Assembly: GCA_016712465.1 (NCBI GenBank)
Contig: JADJQZ010000001.1
Location: forward strand, 5,146,001 to 5,210,000
Source: Candidatus Obscuribacter sp.
GTDB taxonomy: Bacteria; Cyanobacteriota; Vampirovibrionia; Obscuribacterales; Obscuribacteraceae
DNA length: 64,000 nt
Direction: 5' to 3'
Positions 15,375 to 24,819 of this stretch are shown here, in pieces. The notes below the pieces were generated by a model. It made no database searches and had not been told where the DNA came from. It saw only the letters and a program-made list of their open reading frames with translations. Numbering within the stretch: position 1 is the first letter of the stretch; the number at the start of each line of letters is the position of its first letter. Both the position numbers and the translations under genes were made by a program.

Positions 15375-16235
15375 ATGAGCGACAAAATTATCGCCGGCGC
15401 AGACTTGACCGGCACAAAAGAAAATCCCAATGAAGCGTGGCTGGTGGTAGGCAAGCTGGGTAATCTCGGCATGGAAGTAGTGGAAGTCAAAAAGACTGGC
15501 TCCCATATTCTGGCTAAAGACCTGGCCAATCACAAAACCCTGTCCGCCCTGGGGGTGAATTGTCCCTTATCGCTGCCGGCCAAGTTTCTCGACTTTCTCG
15601 CCCAGAAGAAGCTCAAGAAAGGCTATGAATCATGGCAGGAAGTAATAGAGGAGTTGGTCTTCACTCCTTATGAAGAATGCCTGGCAATCGCAAAGGAATT
15701 CGGCAAAGAACCAAAGCGCGTCACCGATACTGCCGGTGGTGCCACAGGGCATAGCCCCATGCGCCGGGCCAATCCGCCCATGCTGCACCTCACTCATCAT
15801 GGCATGAAGTTCCTGGCCTCCCTTGATCCCAAGCGCTTCTTCGTCCTACCCTTCCAAGACGCCATTCCTTTCGGCTGCGCCGTCATGGAAGTGAATCCTC
15901 AGGATACCGTGAAGACTCTACAATTGCAGGATATCTCTTACGCCAAAAAAGACAATAGCGGCAATCAGGCTGAAGCAGAGCGAGAAAAGCTTGTGCAACA
16001 CCTTATGAAAATCAAAGAACGAAAAGCTCTCACGTTCAAAGATTTTCCTACGCTCAATATACAGAAGCAGTTCATGCACAATTTTCTGCATTCCGACAAA
16101 GCCATAGAAGCGCTTTTGGCCTGCTATACCACCGGAGTTTACGCGTCCTCGCCGGAACACTTTGACGATCCCTTCAGTGCCGACGCCCTGGAAGTGCTAT
16201 TGGAAGGTTGGACCTACAGGTTGAAAGTTTCCTGA
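15375..16235 (+). CDS. DUF429-family predicted nuclease
   Basis: 286 residues opening IIAGADLTGTKENPNEAWLV, the RNase H-like beta-hairpin start of DUF429 proteins. Internal LSALGVNCPLSLP and a downstream MEVNPQDT also fit that family. The biochemical role is not established. It starts after AAGGGTAG. The next gene begins 3 nt after its stop, so the two are translationally linked. Confidence 0.75.
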   Translation: MSDKIIAGADLTGTKENPNEAWLVVGKLGNLGMEVVEVKKTGSHILAKDLANHKTLSALGVNCPLSLPAKFLDFLAQKKLKKGYESWQEVIEELVFTPYEECLAIAKEFGKEPKRVTDTAGGATGHSPMRRANPPMLHLTHHGMKFLASLDPKRFFVLPFQDAIPFGCAVMEVNPQDTVKTLQLQDISYAKKDNSGNQAEAEREKLVQHLMKIKERKALTFKDFPTLNIQKQFMHNFLHSDKAIEALLACYTTGVYASSPEHFDDPFSADALEVLLEGWTYRLKVS

Positions 16236-16238
16236 GGC

Positions 16239-16862
16239 ATGCAAAAGCAAGAACCGCTCTGGCCAGCTCTCCTAGCCCTCATAGCCGTGGGCGGGCTGCA
16301 TCTGGCCATGCCCGATTCTCTCTCGATTGGACCCCGTTGGCTGCTGCTTGCCGTCATCGCCATTATTATGGTGCCGGTGGAGATTCTGCATATACGCGGT
16401 AATCATGACTATTGCCGCAAGGCCGGCTATATGGTACTGATTCTTGTCACGCTAGCCATGCTCTTTTCTCTGGTCAGGCTTGTGACTGCCATTCCCGATC
16501 GCATTCAAACACCGGCAGATTTGCTGCGTTCCGCCATTTATCTCTGGATTACCAATGTCTTTGTCTTTGCCGTCTGGTACTGGCGCATAGATGCCGGCGG
16601 TCCGCACCGCAGGGGGCTGAGGGAAATCCACACAAAAGAAGAAGCCGCCTTTTTATTTCCCCAAATGACCTGGGACGGCGACAAAAACTGGTCCCCTAAA
16701 TTTATGGATTATCTCTTTTTGGCCTTCAACACAAGTACGGCCCTATCACCAACCGATGCGCCTGTGCTCTCGCGCAAAGCCAAGAGCCTGATGATCTTGC
16801 AAGCATCGATTTCACTGATGGTAATCGTGTTGATGGTGGCACGGGCAGTGAATATTCTATAG
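16239..16862 (+). CDS. Multi-pass membrane protein, conserved type
   Basis: 207 residues with about five hydrophobic segments (residues 8-25, 32-50, 60-82, 94-116 and 180-205). Between the last two is a loop containing FNTSTALSPTDAPVLSRKAK and the ending SISLMVIVLMVARAVNIL. This loop-plus-helix resembles small ion-channel-like membrane proteins, but no selectivity filter is visible. Function unassigned. Coupled to the DUF429 gene. Confidence 0.75.
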   Translation: MQKQEPLWPALLALIAVGGLHLAMPDSLSIGPRWLLLAVIAIIMVPVEILHIRGNHDYCRKAGYMVLILVTLAMLFSLVRLVTAIPDRIQTPADLLRSAIYLWITNVFVFAVWYWRIDAGGPHRRGLREIHTKEEAAFLFPQMTWDGDKNWSPKFMDYLFLAFNTSTALSPTDAPVLSRKAKSLMILQASISLMVIVLMVARAVNIL

Positions 16863-17100
16863 CTGCTCCTCAAAGAAGTCTTCAAATACCCTGACGCTCG
16901 AGTCGCCCCCCCCCTTCTCTAAAAAAAACGAACCGCAAGTGAAATTATGCGGAAAATCATGCAAAGAAGTTTTCAAGGGACCGTCCAACATTAAAACAAG
17001 CGATTTTCGGCGAAATTTCGCTCACGCCTCAATTTTGTAAATGAGATAGGCCATCGCCATCATTAACGGCGATCGCAGTCATCACCCAGCAGACAGGGCT

Positions 17101-18237
17101 TCAGCCGCTACCGCAACAACGTTTAAATTTCTTGCCGCTACCGCAGGGACAAGGCTGCTTGCGCCCCACATCGGAAGAAGCGAATGCACTACCGGAAGCA
17201 CCGCCGGAAGCACTGGCTCGGGGCTGCACCCTGCCGGACATGGCAGCCGCCGGCGGAGCCATTTGCAGAAGCTGCGACAAGACCTGGCTGAAAGCGCTAT
17301 TAACTTGACCGGCATCGTTCTGTTCAGCCAGTCCAAGCAGCCGCGCCGGAGCAAAGGCCTGCCGCGACTCTTCCTCTAAGGCTGCGTACTTCTCATGCTC
17401 GCCTTCATTTCCCGTTCTTTTGTAATAGCACGAAAGGGCATTGTAGAGGGCCGTCTTATCGGTTATTGCCTCAACTTCAATGGCTTCTTTCAGAATCGCC
17501 TCGGTCTTCTCGCTATCCTCATGGGTATCAGCCCAGGCAATCCAACCCCAGGTCCAATCAGGGTTCTCAGTCAACCACTGACGATACAAAGCTTGCGACT
17601 GCTCGCCCTGACCAAGCTCCACAAGGCTTTCAGCAAGCCCGTTGCGCCAGTATCCGATAGTTGCATCAATATCTTTTTCATCCTTGAATCTCTCAAGCAG
17701 GGCGCGGCTAAGATCGGCGCGCTTCTGCATCTGCTTGCCGTCGGCCAGACCAAGATTCCAGCTGGAACAAAAGACATCGGAAAGCCAGTCGTTGAAATCG
17801 AAAAACTCATCGAATTGCAGATCAAGGTCTTTTGTCTTGCAAATATTGTGCTTCTCAGCCAGACCCATGATGTCGGCAAAGGCAGCCTCCCATAAGTTCA
17901 TGGCGCCGGCTTCGTCGTTCGCTTCAAAGCGTTCGTAGCCGTCCTTAATTTTCAGCTCGGCCAATTCGAAGCAAGGCTTCTCTGGAAACCAGCGCCGCCA
18001 CAATTCCAGAATGCAAGCAAACACCATTTCCTGGTTATGACCCTGCTTCTGCTTACTGGTGAACTGCCTGTTCTTGAGGGCCTGAAAGGCGGCTTTACTT
18101 GCCCTAGGTGCTGCTTCAACCAATTTCTCCAGAGACTCTCGATCGAGCTTGATGCCATTCAAGGTGAGCTTCTTGAGCAACTCCTCATCGGTCATTTTGC
18201 AAGCATCGGCGTACTGCCTGCTACCAATTATGTTCAT
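17101..18237 (-). CDS. SEC-C motif protein
   Basis: 378 residues. The C-terminus ends PCPCGSGKKFKRCCGSG, a classical SEC-C zinc motif. The middle (SLVELGQGEQSQALYRQWLT and following repeats) has TPR-like helical pairs. SEC-C modules occur in SecA and in many proteins linked to translation or quality control. It starts MNIIGSRQYADACKM without a signal peptide, so it is cytoplasmic. An Ala/Ser/Gly linker precedes the zinc motif. Function otherwise unknown. Confidence 0.85.
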   Translation of the reverse strand: MNIIGSRQYADACKMTDEELLKKLTLNGIKLDRESLEKLVEAAPRASKAAFQALKNRQFTSKQKQGHNQEMVFACILELWRRWFPEKPCFELAELKIKDGYERFEANDEAGAMNLWEAAFADIMGLAEKHNICKTKDLDLQFDEFFDFNDWLSDVFCSSWNLGLADGKQMQKRADLSRALLERFKDEKDIDATIGYWRNGLAESLVELGQGEQSQALYRQWLTENPDWTWGWIAWADTHEDSEKTEAILKEAIEVEAITDKTALYNALSCYYKRTGNEGEHEKYAALEEESRQAFAPARLLGLAEQNDAGQVNSAFSQVLSQLLQMAPPAAAMSGRVQPRASASGGASGSAFASSDVGRKQPCPCGSGKKFKRCCGSG

Positions 18238-18353
18238 AGAGAAAACAACTCCTGCAAGCAGTTATTTACAATGATTCCAAGATATCGGAAGTTCTCCGCT
18301 CATGAGCAGGAAGCAACCGCAAGGGCGAAATGGCGCGCAGTCTCAGGCTAAAA

Positions 18354-18908
18354 CTAAGCTTCCACCAGATCAGCCTTGAATGTAGCCGAGCTAACCAGAT
18401 CGATTTCCACCGAAAGTTCTTCAGCGATGGCAGCCAGATCTTTAGCCAGAGCGTCGTAAGCAATGGCAGCCGGCACAGCGATTTCGGCATGCATGGTGAA
18501 AAGTGGAGAGCCGGTATGAGGGGCATTGACCACTTCCGTATCGACTCTTTGAATATTGATTTTCGCTTCTTTCAGATGAGAAGAGAGCCTGTGCACGATA
18601 CCTTCGTGATCGGCGCCGGTAAGATGAATGGTGTAGAAGCTGTGACCGGCAAAACGATCCTGGCTGGCCTTGGTCACTTTGAAGAGGACGGTCAGACCTT
18701 CCTTGCTGAGAGCAGTGAGGGCGCCCTGCAATTCATTTGAGCGGTGCTCCGGCACGGTGACCAGAGAGATGGCGGCAAACTCACCGCCAAGCAAGGACAT
18801 ACGGCTGGCCTCGAGATTGCCGCCATGGCCCGAAACCACTTCGGTGAGCCGGGCAACGATACCGGGGCGATCTTCGCCAAAAGCGGTGACCAGAAGCTGG
18901 GTTCTCAT
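18354..18908 (-). CDS. GcvR-like tandem ACT-domain protein
   Basis: 184 residues with two ACT domains. The first is LLVTAFGEDRPGIVARLTEV (residues 4-85); the second is YTIHLTGADHEGIVHRLSSH (about 93-175). The arrangement matches the glycine cleavage system repressor GcvR family, which senses amino acids and modulates GcvA in enterobacteria. No DNA-binding domain is present. No gcv genes are in the window, so the target is unknown. Confidence 0.82.
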   Translation of the reverse strand: MRTQLLVTAFGEDRPGIVARLTEVVSGHGGNLEASRMSLLGGEFAAISLVTVPEHRSNELQGALTALSKEGLTVLFKVTKASQDRFAGHSFYTIHLTGADHEGIVHRLSSHLKEAKINIQRVDTEVVNAPHTGSPLFTMHAEIAVPAAIAYDALAKDLAAIAEELSVEIDLVSSATFKADLVEA

Positions 18909-19211
18909 GTTTTGACACTCTCCGAATAAAAAATAAGTAGCGCTAATTTTGCGCTAAACATCCGACCAATTCAAGGTTTTGTAGAGAATTGACAAGTTAG
19001 ATTTAAGGCGCAACGCCCCTGACAACTCGCATGAGCGACAAATCGCTCTCATGCACAACCCAACTACGGGACAACGCAGTTCAGGGGGACAAGCTTATCG
19101 AAAGCCAGAATCGAATCTCCGGGAATAACCGGTAACACCTGCTAAACTGGCACGAACGTCGTAGGGGCAAGAGCCTGCGACGATAGATCTATATGATTAA
19201 GGAGAGCATGC
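18909..19211. other. Divergent intergenic region with a hairpin
   Basis: It lies between divergent genes. GCATGAGCGA and TCGCTCTCATGC (about 19030-19055) fold into a hairpin with a two-base bulge. No further gene or known riboswitch was seen. Confidence 0.45.
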
Positions 19212-20816
19212 GTGTTTAGTTTCGCTAGAAAATTGTGCCTCTTATTCATGGCCGTCACATTACTGTCGCCCATGGCCGGCAATTGCGCCGAAACAAAGAA
19301 GCCCAATATTATCTTTATTATGGGAGACGATATCGGCTGGTCCAATATCGGCGCCTACAACCAGGGCATCATGGCCGGTCGCACGCCGCACCTGGACAGT
19401 ATGGCAAAAGAGGGCATGCTCTTTACTGACTACTATGCCGAAGCCAGTTGCACCGCCGGAAGAGCTAACTTCATTACCGGCGAACTTCCGATCAGAACCG
19501 GCATGACCACAGTGGGCCAGGCCGGAGCCCCCCTGGGTATCCCCGATGAAGCCGTAACAATAGCCACAGCGCTCAAACCACTCGGTTATAGCACCGGTCA
19601 ATTCGGCAAGAACCATTTAGGCGATCTGAACAAGTATTTGCCTACCGTGCACGGCTTCGATGAATTCTTCGGCTACTTGTATCACCTGGACGCCATGGAA
19701 GATCCGGCCAGTCGCACGTACCCACCGGAATTGAAAGCAGTAACCGGTCCTCGCAACATGCTGCATTCCTGGGCCACCGAAAGCGAAGATGAAACAGTAC
19801 AGCCGCGCTGGGGCAAAGTCGGCAAACAGAAAATTGAAGACGCCGGAGAACTTTTCCCCAAGCGCATGGAAACAGTAGACGACGAGATCCTGGCCCATTC
19901 CATAACTTTCATGGACAAGGCAAGAAAGGAAAACAAACCTTTCTTTCTCTGGCTGAATCCCACACGTATGCACATTTTCACCCACCTGTCTGAAAAATAC
20001 GACAGCATGCGCAATTCAAAAAACGGCTGGTCTATCTATGAAGCCGGAATGGCACAGTTGGACGACATCGTCGGTTCAGTGCTCAAGTATGTGAAAGACA
20101 ACGGCATGGATGAGAACACCATTATCGTCTTCACAACCGATAACGGCGCCGAAAACTTCACCTGGCCAGACGGCGGACAAACTCCCTTTGCCGGCGGAAA
20201 AGGTACGGCTCTGGAAGGCGGTTTCAGAGTACCGGCCATCATCAGATGGCCCGGTAAAGTGCCGGCCGGCAAAGTAGAAAATGCCATTATGTCCGGGTTG
20301 GACTGGTTCCCCACCTTGCTGGCCGCAGCCGGTGCACCGGAGATAAAGGACGAGCTGCTCAAAGGTAAAAAGATCGGCGATAGAGAATACAAAGTCTGCC
20401 TGGACGGCTACAACCAGATGGATTTGCTCACCGGCAAAGGACCCGGCAAGCGCAAAGAGATCTTCTATTTCACCGAAGGCACCCTGGCGGCGGTACGCAT
20501 CAACGACTACAAATACCGCTTCACCGATCAGCCCGACGGCTGGCTGGGCTCTACCGTAAAATTAGACTGGCCCAGCCTCTGCAATCTGCGCCTCGATCCC
20601 TTTGAACGTACAGGCATGCCCGCCAAAGGCGGCGGCTCCCTCGCCTTCTACAACTGGTTCGGCTCTGAGTTCTGGCGCTTTACCTTCGTGCAGCAGGAAG
20701 TAGCGAAAATGGCGGAGTCCTTTATCAAGTTCCCACCCATGCAAAAGGGTGCTTCTTTCAATATGGAAAAAGTGAAAGAGGAACTGTTGAAGAAGATGAA
20801 CGCCCAGAGCAACTAA
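19212..20816 (+). CDS. Secreted type I sulfatase
   Basis: 534 residues from GTG 19212, with AAGGAG 7 nt upstream. A signal peptide ends near GNCA. The alkaline-phosphatase-like fold begins KKPNIIFIMGDD (metal-binding Asp39-Asp40). The sulfatase signature is SCTAGRANFITG, in which Cys80 of CTAGR is converted to formylglycine; the A replaces the usual P, as in several bacterial sulfatases. FTTDNGAENF and FAGGKGTALEGGFRVP supply further metal-site residues. Substrate is unknown; sulfated polysaccharides or aryl sulfates are typical. The maturase gene follows after 3 nt. Confidence 0.92.
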   Translation: MFSFARKLCLLFMAVTLLSPMAGNCAETKKPNIIFIMGDDIGWSNIGAYNQGIMAGRTPHLDSMAKEGMLFTDYYAEASCTAGRANFITGELPIRTGMTTVGQAGAPLGIPDEAVTIATALKPLGYSTGQFGKNHLGDLNKYLPTVHGFDEFFGYLYHLDAMEDPASRTYPPELKAVTGPRNMLHSWATESEDETVQPRWGKVGKQKIEDAGELFPKRMETVDDEILAHSITFMDKARKENKPFFLWLNPTRMHIFTHLSEKYDSMRNSKNGWSIYEAGMAQLDDIVGSVLKYVKDNGMDENTIIVFTTDNGAENFTWPDGGQTPFAGGKGTALEGGFRVPAIIRWPGKVPAGKVENAIMSGLDWFPTLLAAAGAPEIKDELLKGKKIGDREYKVCLDGYNQMDLLTGKGPGKRKEIFYFTEGTLAAVRINDYKYRFTDQPDGWLGSTVKLDWPSLCNLRLDPFERTGMPAKGGGSLAFYNWFGSEFWRFTFVQQEVAKMAESFIKFPPMQKGASFNMEKVKEELLKKMNAQSN

Positions 20817-20819
20817 TGA

Positions 20820-21947
20820 ATGGGACGACAGTCTGAAAACAAGGGTAGAAAAGCAAGATTGCCGGAACTGCTTCTGGCACTTTCAGCCCTTGCTTTTCTA
20901 CCCTGCCAGGCCATGGCAGAGTCGGCTTTTCAACCGACCCTGACCAATCAGATAGAGAAGCAACCAAAAGCACCGCCGGGTATGGTCTTCATACCCGGCG
21001 GCGAGTTTTCCATGGGCAGCCTCGATCCCACCTCTGGCGGGGGTACCTCTTGCTCCGGCAGCGATCCCATGAAAGACGCCCGACCGCTGCACAGGGTCTA
21101 TGTAAGCGGCTTCTTTATGGACAAGACAGAAGTAACCAATGAGCAGTTTGAAAAATTCGTAAAAGCTACGGGTTACAAGACAGTGGCTGAGACCAAACCC
21201 AGTCGGGAAGAATTCCCCAATGCACCTGAGGAAAACTTAGTAGCCGGTTCCACCGTCTTCACGCCCACACCAGGGGCAGTACCACTCAATAATTTCCTCA
21301 GGTGGTGGCGCTATGAAAAGGGAGCCGACTGGAGGCATCCACAAGGACCAAAGAGTTCCATCAAAGGACGCAGCCGCTACCCGGTGGTGCAGATAGCCTA
21401 CCCCGATGCCGAGGCCTATGCCAAATGGGCCGGGAAACGACTGCCGACCGAGGCAGAATGGGAGTTCGCCGCCCGAGGCGGACTGAGCGGAGAGACCTAT
21501 GCCTGGGGCAGTGAACTGAATCCGCAGGGCCGGTACATGGCCAACTACTGGCAGGGACAGTTTCCGGTTAAAGACACCGGATTGGACGGTTTTGCCGGTA
21601 TGGCACCGGTGGCAAAGTTTCCACCAAATAAATACGGTCTCTACGATGTGGCCGGCAATGTCTGGGAATGGTGCAGCGACTGGTATCGAGCCGACTATTA
21701 CCAAAAGCTGGCGGCTGCAGCTGAAGAGAAGAAGGAAGTGGTAAAGAATCCGCAAGGCCCTGAGCAAGCCTGGGATCCCCACGAGCCTAGAGTAGCCAAA
21801 CGCGTGCACAGAGGCGGCTCATTTCTTTGCAGCGACCAATACTGCACTCGTTACATGGTCGGCACCAGAGGCAAAGGCGAAATCAACACGGCGGCCGACC
21901 ACCTGGGCTTCCGCTGTGTGAAAGACTTACAAGAAAAAGCAAAATAG
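20820..21947 (+). CDS. Formylglycine-generating enzyme (sulfatase maturase)
   Basis: 375 residues with a signal peptide (about residues 1-34), then a full FGE-sulfatase domain from GMVFIPGGEFSMGS. FMDKTEVTNEQFEKFV, RLPTEAEWEFAARGG and GNVWEWCSDWY are conserved landmarks. The copper-binding active-site pair is RGGSFLCSDQYC (Cys337 and Cys342), as in true FGEs rather than generic SUMF1-like proteins. It oxidises the sulfatase cysteine to formylglycine. It starts 3 nt after the sulfatase stop, so enzyme and substrate are coupled and both exported. Confidence 0.92.
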   Translation: MGRQSENKGRKARLPELLLALSALAFLPCQAMAESAFQPTLTNQIEKQPKAPPGMVFIPGGEFSMGSLDPTSGGGTSCSGSDPMKDARPLHRVYVSGFFMDKTEVTNEQFEKFVKATGYKTVAETKPSREEFPNAPEENLVAGSTVFTPTPGAVPLNNFLRWWRYEKGADWRHPQGPKSSIKGRSRYPVVQIAYPDAEAYAKWAGKRLPTEAEWEFAARGGLSGETYAWGSELNPQGRYMANYWQGQFPVKDTGLDGFAGMAPVAKFPPNKYGLYDVAGNVWEWCSDWYRADYYQKLAAAAEEKKEVVKNPQGPEQAWDPHEPRVAKRVHRGGSFLCSDQYCTRYMVGTRGKGEINTAADHLGFRCVKDLQEKAK

Positions 21948-22021
21948 CGGCGTTCAGTGCAGAAGGAAGGCACGCTAGAGAATTAGCAGTTCGGACTGAA
22001 ACTCAAGTAACCCGCTCAGGC

Positions 22022-22237
22022 TCAATCCACAATCCAGGGCTTAGAATCAAGCTTGATAGTCTCTTCCGGATGGGTCGATTTGGTACCACCGTAGTTGGTG
22101 GCAGTTTCAACGCCTAATATCATGTGCCCGGCAATGTGCCCGAGAGATCCCAGAGCTACCACGCAAAGCGCTGCCACACAGCCAATTCCGAGAGCGTACT
22201 CCACCATGCTCTGACCACTTGTAACTCTACGCTTCAT
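22022..22237 (-). CDS. Flp-type class IVb pilin-like protein
   Basis: 71 residues from ATG 22237, with GGAG about 9 nt upstream. MKRRVTSGQSMVEYALGIGC is a short leader plus pilin-type helix start: Q-S-M-V-E-Y with Glu at position 5 after Gly8, as in Flp pilins cleaved by TadV-type peptidase. A hydrophobic helix follows (residues 12-38), then a short polar tail. A longer frame running to 22519 through the AACC repeat is judged artefactual. The tetranucleotide repeat lies 46-90 bp upstream of the start. Confidence 0.75.
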   Translation of the reverse strand: MKRRVTSGQSMVEYALGIGCVAALCVVALGSLGHIAGHMILGVETATNYGGTKSTHPEETIKLDSKPWIVD

Positions 22238-22282
22238 CAATAAGGCTCTCCAAATCAAACAGGCCGGCCATAAAGCGGCGGC

Positions 22283-22326
22283 AACCAACCAACCAACCAA
22301 CCAACCAACCAACCAACCAACCAACC
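22283..22326. repeat. Tetranucleotide repeat (AACC) x 11
   Basis: Eleven perfect AACC units (GGTT on the pilin strand), 46-90 bp upstream of the Flp-like pilin start. Perfect repeats of this length are prone to slippage. Confidence 0.97.
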
Positions 22327-22419
22327 CCATTAAATTAGCGCAAAACCAGGATCTGCCGCCAGCCATGCCCCGGGAGGGGATAGCCTCCCCTTGACAGAAG
22401 AGAGCAGGGGAGGGGAGGG

Positions 22420-22512
22420 GAGGAGATGAAGATGCTGGCAGATAGGAAGGTGCCGGTGGATGGGAAAGTGCAAGCGGATGGGAAGATGCAGGCGAAGCTA
22501 CAGGTGGAGGCA
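22420..22512. repeat. Degenerate 18-nt tandem repeat after a stop codon
   Basis: Read on the minus strand, units such as GCATCTTCCCATCCGCTT, GCACTTTCCCATCCACCG and GCACCTTCCTATCTGCCA follow one another with period 18. The block begins just past the stop of the gene at 22529. Confidence 0.7.
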
Positions 22513-22528
22513 AAAGCAAAGTAGCCGT

Positions 22529-24019
22529 TCAGATGCCTTGAACTAATTTCTCCAGTTCGTCAAGATGCTCAAGGCGGCTCTTGATTAGCTGCACCGGCAA
22601 GCGTTTTTCTTTCGATAAGCGCCGTTCGTAGGCGTAGCTTGAAAGGAGCCAGGCGGCCGTTCCCACCGTGGCCATGCTTGTGCCGACCGTACCCACCACG
22701 GAACCATAATAGAAGTGAGCCAGCTGCTTCTTCGGTCTGACCGTGTACTTGTAATAGCCGACGGTGCCGAGAATGCCCTGGGTCATCAGTTGTCCGCCAA
22801 TCACCGGACCCAAGATGCCGTTTTGAATGGCCACTTTCTCAAGGCGACGCATTACCGTGGTCTCACTCTCCAGCTGTTTGCGGAACAGCTCACCCGACTC
22901 AGTATAGAGAGCCAAACGCTTGGTGGAAGGAAGGGAAGCAATCAAGGTACCGTCACCGCCGGCGGAGGCAGCTTCTAGTAGGCGACAATCCTGAGAGAAG
23001 GACTTTGCATCGAAGTGCGGCTTCTCTCCCAGTTCTCGTTCTACCGAACGGCGGGCACTGTGGTAAACAATTTTCTTAGCGGCTCCGGCAAGCAAGGGAG
23101 CAGTAGCAGCCATAGCACCGCTGACAATGAAAAGGATGTTGGCCGGTCCGTTCAGTTCCGGCTTGGAGACGGCACGATAACCCTGATAAGCACCGACGGC
23201 ACCAACCGTATTGTAGGAAGCGTTCAGCAAGAAGAAGAGATTCTGATAGGCCGTATAGCTTCTGGTATCGGCATGAAAGTGACTGTATTCGTTGATGAAA
23301 CAGTCACGCAAGCCGCGCAGTACTCTCGACTCTATTAAGGCCCGCTCCCGGGCCGGATGCTCAGGATGAGCGGCAATCAGGGCATCACGCGCGGCGAGTA
23401 AGCTATCGATTTGCTTGAGTTTACCGGCCACAAATTTATTGGCGCTGCTGAAGTCGTAGCCGTTTCTCTTATTTTTAGCCGCCTGCAGAAGATTGGCCGA
23501 TAGCTCCAGCCCTGAACCGGAAGCAGCCACAATCGAACCTACCATGGCCGTCTTAAGAGCGTTGCGCAGGGCGGGTTTGCTAACCTCCAGAGGACGGCGC
23601 CGTCCTTTTCCAAGCTGGTCATCACTGACAATTTCAAAAGCCAACCCGCAGGCAGACCCGGCTTCCTGAGCCAGGGCATAGCGCAAGCGCCTCAACTTTG
23701 GCTGCCGGGCACTCTCCAGACGGAACTTGAGACTGTAGCGCTCTATCTCTATCCCGGCCAGCAAAATGTCTTTAGTCAGCCTGGTATATTCGGCGGAATA
23801 GCTCTCCTCGCCGATACTGTTAGCGGCAAGGGCCGCGGGCAAACTCTCGGCCGCCTGGCAGGAATGTCCGGAATGGCAGGCAAAGCCTGGCAAAAGAACT
23901 AGATTGAGACTGGTTAGTAAGGGGAGGAAGCGTCTTGAGAAAAGCACGAACGGGTATCCAAAAAAGTCGTTGTATAGAAAAAGGCGGCGAGAGAACGGAT
24001 GAAAGCAGACCAGAATCAA
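22529..24019 (-). CDS. Exported or membrane protein of unknown function
   Basis: 496 residues from TTG 24019; a GTG at 23948 would give a cleaner signal peptide (LFSRRFLPLLTSLNLVLLPG). Several hydrophobic segments follow: AMVGSIVAASGSGLEL, NILFIVSGAMAATAPLLAGA, and a C-terminal pair around GGQLMTQGILGTVGYY and VGTVGTSMATVGTAAWLL. The region between is helical and charged. It lies between a Flp-like pilin and, divergently, a TadE-like protein, so a link to pilus or surface assembly is possible. No family recognised. Confidence 0.65.
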   Translation of the reverse strand: MILVCFHPFSRRLFLYNDFFGYPFVLFSRRFLPLLTSLNLVLLPGFACHSGHSCQAAESLPAALAANSIGEESYSAEYTRLTKDILLAGIEIERYSLKFRLESARQPKLRRLRYALAQEAGSACGLAFEIVSDDQLGKGRRRPLEVSKPALRNALKTAMVGSIVAASGSGLELSANLLQAAKNKRNGYDFSSANKFVAGKLKQIDSLLAARDALIAAHPEHPARERALIESRVLRGLRDCFINEYSHFHADTRSYTAYQNLFFLLNASYNTVGAVGAYQGYRAVSKPELNGPANILFIVSGAMAATAPLLAGAAKKIVYHSARRSVERELGEKPHFDAKSFSQDCRLLEAASAGGDGTLIASLPSTKRLALYTESGELFRKQLESETTVMRRLEKVAIQNGILGPVIGGQLMTQGILGTVGYYKYTVRPKKQLAHFYYGSVVGTVGTSMATVGTAAWLLSSYAYERRLSKEKRLPVQLIKSRLEHLDELEKLVQGI

Positions 24020-24174
24020 ACAGAACTGAATAATGCAAACCAGACTGATAATAGCAGAGAGTGTAGAGACACATTGCTACCCTATCTGCTCAAACACCAG
24101 GCTGCATGAAGAGATCTCAGAGTAAACCCTTTGCTGTAATCTTATATGCATAATGCTTTGAGGGAGAGATACGC

Positions 24175-24762
24175 ATGTCCCGGAAGAATTGCCGGAATCA
24201 TTGCCGGAACCAGTGCCGCGGTGGCGGTCAAACAGGCAGACACAGCACAAGGGGAGCCGTGCTTGTGGAAGGGGTGGCAGCCCTTTTCTTGATCATTACA
24301 GGCACCATGCTGGCCATCAGCTTTCTGGTTTCTTCAGGCATGCTTGTCTACTACAAGCAAAAGATGGGTTTCATATCTACTCAGATAGCGCAACAAGTAG
24401 GTATGCATCCACAAATGGACGACATGACCATGACCGAAATGACCAGAGACATGATGGCCAAGATGAGCCTGCCGACGGCAAATATGTCGGTATCGCGAAG
24501 CAACACCGATGTCTATGGTCGTCCCGGTGTGGCCATCACGGTGAAAAACGGTAAGCTGCCTCTTTTCACCAACGTAGACTTCCTGCCCATGACCATAGAC
24601 ATTCAAGACACGGCGGTAGCCTTCCTGTCGGCAAGCCCATCGGGAGCCGATGCCTATCTGTGGATGCCCAGAGGGCGCATGTCCAGCTATGTCCTACCCA
24701 TGGTACGCATTCCAAACGGCGGCACGCCGCAGTTCAGCACCGTACCGGTGATCCAGTACTGA
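24175..24762 (+). CDS. TadE/pseudopilin-like membrane protein
   Basis: 195 residues. A basic, Cys-rich N-terminus (CRNHCRNQC, encoded by a degenerate 12-nt repeat) precedes RGAVLVEGVAALFLIITGTM, a single hydrophobic helix with Glu near its start, as in TadE/TadF minor pilins. The remaining 140 residues are predicted extracytoplasmic, rich in Met and Thr. TadE-like proteins are minor components of Flp/Tad pili. No other tad genes are nearby. Confidence 0.65.
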   Translation: MSRKNCRNHCRNQCRGGGQTGRHSTRGAVLVEGVAALFLIITGTMLAISFLVSSGMLVYYKQKMGFISTQIAQQVGMHPQMDDMTMTEMTRDMMAKMSLPTANMSVSRSNTDVYGRPGVAITVKNGKLPLFTNVDFLPMTIDIQDTAVAFLSASPSGADAYLWMPRGRMSSYVLPMVRIPNGGTPQFSTVPVIQY

Positions 24763-24819
24763 AGACGCCTTTGCAGTTAAGAGCGAGGACAAGCGGGAGG
24801 CACGGTTAGAGCCACTGCC

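Noticed and set aside
22022..22519. 165-residue frame through the AACC repeat upstream of the pilin
   Set aside because: The extra N-terminus is translated simple repeats (GWLV units) and Pro/Ser low complexity; the 71-residue version has a ribosome binding site and a pilin start.
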